A stretch of 64,000 bases of DNA, taken from Macrothele yani (Eukaryota; Arthropoda; Arachnida; Araneae; Macrothelidae). The stretch is taken from the NCBI GenBank assembly GCA_039090855.1, contig CM077010.1, positions 49,866,905 through 49,930,904 on the forward strand, given 5' to 3'. A program made the position numbers and the translations under genes. Positions 29,449 through 39,017 of the stretch are shown here, piece after piece (within the stretch, counting starts at the first letter, position 1; the number at the start of each line of letters is the position of its first letter). The notes beneath the pieces are model-generated. The model was not told the DNA's origin. It was given only the letters and a program-made list of their open reading frames with translations, and did no database searches.

Positions 29449-30666
29449 CACTGAAGCGGCAGAAAAACTGGTACAGACGAGCTTATGCAAAATACATTGC
29501 AACGTCACCTATGCGCGTACTCAGTTGCGTCCGCCAGTGCGTATATAAAACGATAGACATCCTTGTCAGCTGTCAGAGCTGTTTTCGGCATGTGAATGAC
29601 AAGTAATAACGATTTAAGCGATTTTCAACGCGGTGTCATAGTTGGCGCTCGTGAGATGGGCCATAGTATTTCGGAGGTAGAAACGAAGTTCGGATTTTCA
29701 CGGACGACCATTGCAAGGGTGTACCGTGACTACAAAAATTCCGGCAAAACCTCCAACCTACGATACCAGTGTGGCCGTAAAAAGACATTGGGTGAATGTG
29801 ACTATCGTCGGCTGTCAAGAATCGTTTCACGCGATGAGCGTGCAACACTCTCGCAGGTATCACCGGAATTCAATGCTGGATCATCAACAAGCATCATCGT
29901 CCGGACGGTGCAACGTACCCTGCACGATATGGACTTTGGGAGCCGACGCCCAACTCGACTCCCATTGATTGGTGCACGACACAGAGCTACGCGCCTCGCT
30001 TGGGCACGGCAGCACCACCACTGGACACTTGATGACTGGAAACAAGTAGCCTGGTCTGCGAGTCGCGTTTCCAACTGTATCGGGCAGATGGAAGAATTCG
30101 TGTGTGGTGCAAACCCCATGAAGCCATGGATCCCGCCTGTCAACAGAGAACTGTACCTGATGGTGGGGGTCCGTAATGGTATGGGATGTGTTTAGCTGGA
30201 CTCCACTGGGACCCCTGGTACGTCTACGAACGTCTGTGACCGGCCAACGCTATGTGCGCATCTTTTCTAACGAGGTACACCCGTTCATGTCCTGCATTCA
30301 TGCTGATGGGTTGGGCCTGTTCCAAAAGGACAATGCAGCTCCACACAAGTGTCGGGATGCCACATTACGGTTGGAGGAGCATTCATCTGAGTTTGGAGTG
30401 TTGCCGTTCCCACCCAAGTTCCCAGATCTGAACGTGATAAAGCACATTTGGGATGCCATGCAACGCGTTATCGAACACAGGAATACGAGACCTCAGAATA
30501 CACCCGAATTCTGAAACGCTCTGCAAGAAGTATGGTGTGCATTGTCTGCAGTATATTTCCAGAAGCTAGTGGAGTTCATGCCCCGTCGTATTTCTGCAGT
30601 CCTGCGCTTCCGTGGGGGACTTACAAAGTATTAGACTGGTGCACCAGTTTTTCTGGCGCTTCAGTG
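29449..30666 (+). mobile_element. Tc1-like element (DD36E type), copy B
   Basis: TA at 29447-29448 and 30667-30668. Ends CACTGAAGCGGCAGAAAAAC and inverse. The transposase starts at 29596 (MTSNNDLSDFQRGV) and is open to about 30055. There a 1-bp deletion falls in the codon for the first catalytic Asp (WSDES becomes WSAS). Coding resumes in another frame (SWTPLGPLVRL). The second Asp is kept in LFQKDNAAPH. The Glu is Lys in NVIKHIWD, and a TGA at about 30512 ends the frame early. It is inactive, and very close to the 11283 copy. Confidence 0.88.
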
Positions 30667-30668
30667 TA

Positions 30669-30985
30669 TATCAAGAAGTCTTTCGTGACCTTTAATTAAC
30701 ATCAGTTTTATTACCTGAATTTTTACATTATACGATTTTTAACGTACTGTACTGTGACCGTCATATGACTGGTTAAAATCTGTTAATCTTTATAATGGGC
30801 TTCTGTCATGGGAATATTGAATGGGAATATTACGAAAATGTTGTTGTTGGTGACCTATCTTGTAGACTTCCCATTAATAATTCAACCATTTATTATAGTT
30901 ATGTATATGTATTTTACGATTCGTGTTATAAAAATTTCAGTCACAGCTTTTTCTTCCGTGCATAGCAGAGACTATGAGTAGTTTG
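30669..30985. other. Unassigned DNA
   Basis: No feature recognised. Confidence 0.3.
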
Positions 30986-30989
30986 CTAT

Positions 30990-31115
30990 TAATTTCTTAT
31001 TTGATGTATCCGTCGCTTGATATCCGTTGTCCAAGGTACATGCAGGTAATAGTTACTTCTAAATTTGTGTCTTGGTCAAGTTTATTCCAGCTGCCGGATA
31101 GAAATTACAATATTC
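30990..31115 (-). pseudogene. Possible LINE reverse transcriptase scrap
   Basis: A short minus-strand read, ITCMYLGQRISSDGYIK, matches the YLG block after the RT palm of non-LTR elements. It is too short for more. Confidence 0.4.
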
Positions 31116-31238
31116 AAACCATTCTTCACTATGCGATGCGATCCGACGCAAAAATAATTTTTCAAACGCGACTTCTAAAGCACAGATGTTATAAAAATGC
31201 GACGTACGTTTACGCCTCCTAGTGGTAAATCTAACCCG

Positions 31239-32098
31239 GTAGCACAGTAATGTCGAATCGACGTCGATATTTGGTTACCAGATCGATATTATGTCAAGGC
31301 GTAGTTTTCGACGTAAAATCGATGAGACGGAACGACAAGAAAAATCATTACATTGAATTTCAGTATACATGTAGACGGTATTACGCATTTTATCTCTTTA
31401 GTTTCATTAGGTGGAATAATCAATGATTTTTATGCGATCTGTAAGCATCGCGCGCATGCGCATTTGCAATCATTACGCCCAGTGGTCTAGGCGCTGGCTT
31501 ATTATCATTCGTCTGTGAAAGGGTATGTTTATAAGAAGTTGAGTCTCGTTCTTTTAGGTAGAATTACTTTCTAAGATATATAATTTGTACGTACGCATGT
31601 TCCAATTAGGGAAAGGCCTAGCGCGATGCCGACAGATCGCTAAACATTCTATGAAATGTTTGAGAACTATGTCTTTTCGAATGCGTCAAAAGATACTTGG
31701 ATGTTCAAATAATAAAAAAAAATTATATGTTATTTTAATCGTAGACAGCGTCGTAGAATCATACTACAAATACAAATACATTATATGTACGTTTTATGCC
31801 ACGATTAAAAGTTTAGAATTTAATGTTTCAACATCTGAATTGTAGAGTAAACGTAGATTCGATGACTAAACTGCGTAATATCAACGTAGAATCGACGGCT
31901 GCACTACGTAGCAAAGATGTATATATTTCTCTCGAAAGATCGAACCTTCGTCTATTGTTGACTTGATATCGACTTAATAGGTTTAAAATTTGACGTCGAA
32001 AAGGCGTAACAAAAGTGGACATGAATATCTATATTCGACGTTTCATATCGATCAAAAATCGATCAAAAATTCGACGTCGAATTGATGTAATGTGCTAC
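31239..32098. mobile_element. Candidate MITE with GTAGCACA ends and CGACGTCGA motifs
   Basis: GTAGCACAGTAATGTCGAAT at the left and its imperfect inverse at the right (ATGTAATGTGCTAC, ending 32098) bracket 860 bp. CGACGTCGA sits about 20-30 bp inside each end, and GATCGAT/TCGACG words recur through both flanks. A 50-bp scrap of the SINE tRNA head is at about 31478-31525 (CCCAGTGGTCTAGGCG). No coding potential or target duplication was resolved. Confidence 0.55.
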
Positions 32099-32099
32099 A

Positions 32100-33220
32100 G
32101 GAGTACGAATTATTTGAAAAAGAAACTTAACTCAAAATGGTCTTCGTTAAAAATGCTATCGAATATTTTTTTTGTATGAGATTTTAGAAGGAATGATATT
32201 GAATATTCCTTCTAAAACATTATCCAAAAATATCAAAACTCCGATTAAATATCAAAAATCCGATTCTGAAAACACGTCAAATATCCAAAATTCCAATTCT
32301 GAAACCCCAATGGAAAAATCCTTTCTTAATAATACCTATTTTTACGAGGAGTATTTTGCGCGCCCCTCTTTCGATTTACATACAGCTTTCTGGATAGGGG
32401 GCTCAAAGCTGTATAACGCTTTCCTCCATATCACTGCTTCGAATTATTCGATTTGAAAAATTCTCTTTACCTTGGATATTTTGCGCCACGAGGAATAAGT
32501 TGTGCACAATTCGTGATTTTTGGCAACAGAAATTTCTTCCGCTAGGGGCCGTAATATTTTATTTCTTGTTGTGAAGGTTTCATCGAATGTAGAAATCCGC
32601 TCGAAAAAAAAAAAAAGTATTTTGAAACTGGTTCTACTCATCGTGAAGAATTGCGCACCTTGTTTATTTGAAATAGTTAGCAGTTCTTCCAACTGAGGGC
32701 GTAAACACATTCTCAAAAGCTCAATACGTAGCGAATGAAAGTAATTACCTGCTATTAACGGAGATCTTTGCCATCAGTTTGACTATATATGGGTGATCTC
32801 CAGCTATTTTCCAAATAGATTCTTCATATTCGGCGTGAAAACGATACTAAAATATAAAAAATTAAAATGTTATTACGTATTTTCCTTATGGAATTCTTCA
32901 AGAAACGAAAAGGAATAATGCGTCATAGCGATATGAAAAACAAAACAAATCCTATTACAGTATATTTGTCCTATAAGTAATGCTTCTTTCAAATAGCTCC
33001 TCTACAAATAGAGATATTTAAATGAAATTTGGTATAAAAAACAAAACAAAAACAAAACAACAACAAAAATAAGTAGGCTCAGTTCTGATTGAGCCGTCAG
33101 TTTGGAACATAGGACTACGACTTGGAGATCGGAAAGTTGAAATGAGATAGTCGAGTATGGTTTCGAAGTGTTTACTTAATTTGTTGTAGCCCAGGTCTAT
33201 GATATGAAAAGTACCTTAAA
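32100..33220. other. Unassigned AT-rich DNA
   Basis: Around 32231-32310 a ~35-bp word (AATATCAAAA[C/A]TCCGATT) repeats imperfectly. Otherwise nothing was recognised. Confidence 0.4.
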
Positions 33221-33222
33221 TA

Positions 33223-34162
33223 CAATGAAGAGCAATTGAATTTGAGATATCTGTCTAGTAACGTGTAGCACCACTTTTCGCACGGCGGCGATTCGTCTCG
33301 GCATGGACTCGACAAGACACTGGAAGCGTTGGGAAGCCATACGGATCCACGACCCCTGAACAAGCTCCCACAGTTCACGAAGATTTGATGGAGGAGGGTC
33401 ATCTCTCTCGATGGCATCACAGATGTGCTCGATGGGATTGGAGGTCAAGTGACCTAGCTGGCCAAGGAAGCGAGGTCACATCGGTGGAGTGTTCATCCAC
33501 CCATTCGGGTACAATTCGAGAGCGATGACACGGTGCATTGTCTTGTGCAGGATGAGGTCCCCAGTGGGATGTTGAAGACACACAAACGGGAGCAAATGGT
33601 CGTCCAGGATATCCCGGTAACGTTGACCTGTGAGGGACGATGCCACACGTACCAGGGGTCCCATTTCAGTCCACGTAAACAGTCCCCGGACGAGAACGCC
33701 ACCCCCACCAGCTTGAAGAGTACCCTGCTGTCAAGAAGGGTCCATCGTTTCATGTGGTTTGCGCCGTACTCGCGTCCTGCCATCCGCATGAACCAACGTG
33801 AATCTCGACTCATCGGTCCATTCAACTTTTCTCCAGTGGCGATGTTTTCGCGCCCATGCAACCTGTGATGTGCGGTCAGCAGTGGTACCCTCGTGGGACA
33901 ACGACTTCTGTACCCTATAACGAGGAGATGGTTCTGGATGGTGTGGCTGCTTACACGTTTTTGTTCACCAGCGTTAAATTGCCGAGTGATTTCTTGCACT
34001 GTGGCCCGTCTATCCGCTGTTACAATACGAGCTAGCCGACGATGACCCCGCTCATCCACACGCTGTTGTCCACGGCAGTTGGCCCTTGCAGGGATGGTTT
34101 TACCGGATTCGAGGTACTCACGGTGCACCCGTGACACAGTGGCTCGTGAAAATACCAGTGCC
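33223..34162 (-). mobile_element. Tc1-like element, GAAGAGCAATTG family, copy B (truncated)
   Basis: The low-coordinate end is present with TA at 33221-33222. The minus-strand transposase runs from FSRATVSRVHREYLESGK near 34150 through RRATVQEITRQFNAGEQK toward the core, with frameshifts; the region after the second Asp is broken (LILHKTM). The start of the element, including the N-terminus and its terminal repeat, has been replaced at 34163 by the end of a TTAA-type MITE in a hairpin. Confidence 0.8.
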
Positions 34163-34258
34163 AAACTTTTGTACACATTTCCTTCACTAATTGTGAAGGA
34201 AATGTGTACAAAAGTTTTTCCATTGGAAAAATAGGAAGCAAAATTCTTGACGTCCACC
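34163..34258. repeat. Perfect 25-bp hairpin at the end of a TTAA-type MITE
   Basis: Arms 34163-34187 and 34193-34217 are exact inverses (AAACTTTTGTACACATTTCC and continuing) around TAATT. The right arm then continues into GACGTCCACC at about 34248-34257, followed by TTAA, the same terminus found at 43695-43708. So a MITE end has been inverted back on itself at the break in the Tc1 copy. Confidence 0.85.
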
Positions 34259-34379
34259 TTAAGTGGAATATTATTTCATCTTTTATATATAGCTAATCTT
34301 TGTATATTTTTTAACTTCTAAAATTGATGTAAATAAATTCTCGTGGTTGAACTGTGGATTTTCCAGTTTCTACATTATA

Positions 34380-35568
34380 TACTGAAGAGCAATTGAATTA
34401 GAGACAGCTGGCGTTATGCAAATGTGGCGCTGTGGGCGGCCCTGTAAACGGAAAAGACATGACGTATGCAGCGATCCGACAATATAAGGTGTGATGCAAA
34501 GGAATCAGTAAGAGTCGGACGCAGTATGGGTAAGACGAAGGATCTAAGCGCATTTGATCGTGGGCAAATTGTCGGGGCCTGACGAATGGGTCACTGGGAT
34601 TTTCACGAGCCAATGTGTCACGGGTCCACCGTGAGTACATCGAATCCGGTAAAACCATCCTTGCAAGAGCGAACTGCCGTGGACAACAGCGTGTGGATGA
34701 GTGGGGTCATCGTCGGCTAACTCGCATTGTAACAGCGGATAGACGGGTCACAGTGCAAGAAATCACTCGGCAATTTAACGCTGGTGCACAAAAACGTGTA
34801 AGCAGCCACACCATCCAGAACCATCTCCACGCTATGGGGTACAGAAGCCATCGTCCCACGAGGGTACCGCTGCTGACCGCACATCACAGTGTGCAAAGAT
34901 TAGCATGGGCGCGGGGAACATCGCCACTGGACTCTAGACATGTGACAAAATGTTGCCTGGACTGATGAGTCGAGATTCACGTTGGCACATGCGGATGGCA
35001 GGATACGAGTACGGTGCAAACCGCATGAAGCGATGGATCCTTCTTGCCAGCGGGGAACTCTTCAAGTTGGTGGGGGTGGCATTCTCATCTAGGGACTGTT
35101 TACGTGGACTGAAATTGGACCCCTGGTACGTGTGACATCGTTCCTCGCAGGTCAACGTTACCGGAATATCCTGGACGACCATTTGCTCTCGTTTGTGCGT
35201 CTTTAACATCCCACTGGGGACCTCATCCTGCAAGAATACAATGCACCGTGCCATCGCTCCCGAATTGTATCCGAATGGTTGGATGAACACTCCACCGACG
35301 TGACCTCGCTTCCTTGGCCAGCTAGGTCACTTGACCTCAATCCCATCGAGCACATCTGGGATGCCATCGAGAGATATGTTCAAGGCTTTGACCCCCTCCC
35401 CACCCATCAAATCTTCGCGAACTGTGGGAGCTTGTTCAGTGGTCATGGATCCTTATGGCTTCCAAACGCTTCCGGTGTCTTGTCGAGGCATATCGCCGCC
35501 GTCATCAGGAAGAAAGGTGGTTCTACACGTTACGAGACAGGTATCTCTAATTCAATTGCTCTTTAGTG
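34380..35568 (+). mobile_element. Tc1-like element, GAAGAGCAATTG family, copy C
   Basis: Ends ACTGAAGAGCAATTGAATTA and inverse, with TA on both sides. The transposase begins MGKTKDLSAFDRGQIVGA near 34526, then hits a TGA. It stays readable with shifts through ALGFSRA-like, VTVQEITRQFNAGAQK, WTDESRFTLAHADG (first Asp), LQEYNAPCHRSR and ARSLDLNPIEHIWDAIERY (Glu). The second catalytic Asp has become Tyr. Spacing to the Glu is 36 residues. It is inactive. It faces copy B head to head across a 120-bp spacer. Confidence 0.83.
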
Positions 35569-35639
35569 TACAACAGTGCTCACTTTATTCCACTCATTGC
35601 GTCTTCCCTTGGCTGAATTTCTTTTTGTTCTTTCCTTTT

Positions 35640-36646
35640 TTACGCTTTCCAACCGTAGGTTGAAGAATCGTATATGCTCCACCTTTGTCCGTCCGTCCGT
35701 CCGCACGATAACTCACGTGAAAATGGTTCGATTTCTACGAAATTTTAGTAGGTCGTAGGGAACAACTGGGGACGAACTCTATTGAAAATGGGCGAAGCAG
35801 GGTCAAAGGTCAGGACATAGAAGCGGGACCCATTCCATTGCTCTTATGCGTCATAACTTGCGTAAAAATTGTTTGATTTCCATGAAATTCTAGTATGTGA
35901 TAGGGAGCCACATGGAGAAAACCCCTATTAAAAATGGGTTAAATAGGGTCAAAGGTCAGGACATAGAAATTGGATCCATTCTATTGCTTTTATGCGTCAT
36001 AACTTGCGTAAAAATGGTTCGATTTCGATCAAATTTTAGTATGTGGTAAGGAACCACATGGGGACGAACCCCATTGAAAATGGGCGAAATGGGGTCAAAG
36101 GTCAGGCAGGGCATAACAGCGGGATGTATTCCATTGCCCTTATGCGTCATAACTTGTGTAAAAATGGTTTGATTCCGATGAAATTTTAGTATGTGGTAGG
36201 GAGCCACTGGAGACGAACCCAATTGAAAATGGGCGAAATGGGGTTAAAGGTCAGGACACTGGAGTGGGATCCATTCCATTGCCCTTGTGCATCATAACTT
36301 ACCTAAAATGCTTGGACTGCGACAAAACTTTATCATGTTGTTCCGGAGGTATAGTGAACCGGTTCTGTTGAATATCAACGAAATGGGGTCAAAGATCATT
36401 GCACAAAAGCCAGATTTATTCCACAGCCATTATTTTCATAACTTGCGTAAAACTGCTTCTGTTGCAACAAAACTTTATTATGTTGTTGTGGAGGTATAGT
36501 GAACCGGTTCTGTTGAATATAATCGAAATGGGGTCAAAGGTCAGGACACAGGAGCGAGATTTATTACACAGCCATTATCCACATAACTTGAGTAATAATT
36601 TCTGGTATGTTGGAAAGCATATCAAAATCAATGCATTGCATAATTT
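35640..36646. repeat. Left inverted terminal region: ~147-bp tandem units
   Basis: The word TCATAACTTG (or a close variant) recurs at about 35851, 35998, 36147, 36292, 36436 and 36590, giving intervals of about 144-156 bp. Each unit includes GGGTCAAAGGTCAGGACA and a CCATTCCATTGCCCTTATGC-type word. The two innermost units form a distinct subtype (GAGGTATAGTGAACCGGTTC). Confidence 0.85.
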
Positions 36647-38499
36647 TACTAACTTGTTATTGCGTTCCTCTGAATTGTATCTATTTTAAAATATCCATTT
36701 TCTTCTCTTTTTTGCATATTTCAAATTTTCAAAAAAGAATTAGTTTCTAGATCTCAATGGCACCTAAAAAGAATGCATTTTGCACCACAAAATGTGTGGT
36801 GTGTGGACAGACAAGGCCCCACATCAAGCTGCACAAATTTCCTTCGCAAAGTGAGAGGTAAGTTATTAGCAGATATGGAATATTCATTAATTACACTTAA
36901 TTATTTTTGCGATGTTTCTTGCTATGTATGCATGTACGATACAGTGGTTAGTAAAATTTAGACCAAAAATCCTACGTAGTAAAACTGCACTGGTACCTAA
37001 TTGCATTGGTGTTTTATGTAAAGTCAGTGTATATGCACTTCAAGTGCAATGTGTTTGCTTTTTCTATTAACTCAGCTTCAGTACTGTAGTTTCAAAAGGC
37101 TGTTACTAGGGTATTTTTGTAGTTCTGACCACGTGTGATGAAGAAACGTACTGCTTGAATAAATACATTGCATAATAATTTTCTAAAACTGAGGGACAAG
37201 ATATAAGTGTAAGGAGGTACAGTATTTGCAAATCTTACCTAGTTTTTGGTTGTTGAACTTGAAAATGCGCTCACACACGTACTATTTTTTCACTCTGTGG
37301 CCAAAACACTTATGGTACACAAATTCAATGTATTCTATTATTAATCACTTATATATATATTTATTTAGTTCATACATTTCTGTTCATATATTCTGCTTAA
37401 ATCCTAAATCAATATTTTTAAGTATCATTCATTTGTTTACCATATGTCGGGCTGGTTTAGGTTTTTTTTGTGTGTGTGAATTTTTAAAGTCGGGACATCC
37501 TTGTGTTCCCCCTTACTTTTTAGGAAAACAGGTAACGGTCCGATACGTTTTCGTGTTGTTGTTGAGGGGGTTAGTGGAGGGGTGAGTTGTGGGGATGATA
37601 TGTTTGCTTTCGCTTTGTGATTAGTAAGCTTCAAGTTTAATTTCAGCTTGGTCTGCTGTGAATGGTGCGATTATCAGTCAACGCTTACAGCTTTCTTGTT
37701 TCTCTGAAGTGCTAGATGTTTTCATATGTCATCCTTCAACTACTGTTTTTTTAGTGGAATAATGTTTTTTTGCTGGATGTTTTTTTCGATTTTGTTTTGT
37801 ATATTCGCTTGGTGAAATAGTTCTGGATTTTTTTGTCACGGCTCATTGTTGGGACATGTTTTATTTAACATTCAAGTTTCCGGAACAATTTAGCAGTTCA
37901 GGAAGGCAGTCAAGTTTCCGGAACAATTTTAATTTTAGCAGTTCAGGAAGGAAGTTTCTCAAATTCACTTACCCTCCCCCCCCCAGGTACGTATTGAAAC
38001 TGCATTTTTACAGGTAGGTGGTTTCCGTTTTTTTCTGGCAATTATTTTTAATAAGATTCAGTTAGTAGGTGTCACTCCTCTTAGCAATTTGGCTCCCTTG
38101 TGATACTTTTTATTGGCCCCAAAGACATACGGCAATGTTCCAAATTATATTGTTTTCCTGTCGCTTCGTAGGACTTTCAGGAACCAAATTATGTTCTATC
38201 GCTTTTTTGGAAGTGTGCGATAATGATATCTGTTAGTCTGTTAAACCCGAGTCACTTTATTTTTTTTATGGATTTTTTAACATTGGAACTACTTACCGGT
38301 CTGTTTCCTTTATTAGCACTTATGGCGGCTTGATACACAGCGCTTGATAGTTAGTTACTTCGTCGACTATTCACCAATATGGCATCCGGAGTAGTGGTCT
38401 ACCTTCAGGTCTCCACCATTGGGGATTTCAATTTTTGTTTTACATGTGTATTTCATTATCAGAGACATTTTCGCAAAGTTTAGAAAGCCTTTGTTTTTT

Positions 38500-38975
38500 T
38501 AATGAATTTTTTAAAGTGTGAACTATTTTACCTTTTGCCCTATTCCTTTGGATACGTAGTAGCACGATACACTGATTTTCGTATGTCTGTGAGGTCGTAT
38601 AGTTGAATGAAGCTGTTGTTTACCTTTGCTCTCGAGGAGTCAGTTCAGATGCTGGTCGTGTTTGGTGTACTGGAGTATCCGCGCTATATGTACTTTATTG
38701 TAGTCTATGGAGTCTGGATAGCGTTTGAAAGGTAACCCGAAGCGATTGGGCTTCCGATTAGATCTCAGCCTACGCCTTTTCTTCAAATTCCCACTCATCT
38801 GCCAACTTGGGTTACAGAACGATGGCTTCGGAGGTGGGCAGCTATAATCTTATGTAAACAACGGTTCCGCTCAACTAGCAACCTCACAGACGTATGAAAG
38901 TCAATGTATCACACCGCTATGTATCCAAAGGAATGAAGCAAAACGTAAAGTAGTTCCGACTAAAAATTCATAACA
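38500..38975. mobile_element. Fold-back element in the intron
   Basis: About 38505-38600 and 38875-38972 are imperfect inverses sharing ATTCCTTTGGATAC and GTCTGTGAGGT. It is MITE-like and non-coding. Ends and target duplication are not resolved. Confidence 0.55.
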
Positions 38976-38983
38976 AAACAAAA

Positions 38984-39017
38984 GTTTATAAAGGGCTGGC
39001 TGGCCCTTTATAAACTC
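38984..39017. repeat. 14-bp-arm palindrome
   Basis: AGTTTATAAAGGGC and its exact inverse flank TGGCTG. It lies just outside the fold-back element. Confidence 0.7.

Noticed and set aside
37226..37585. 119-codon plus-strand ORF in the THAP intron
   Set aside because: AT-rich, hydrophobic low-complexity translation with no recognised domain.
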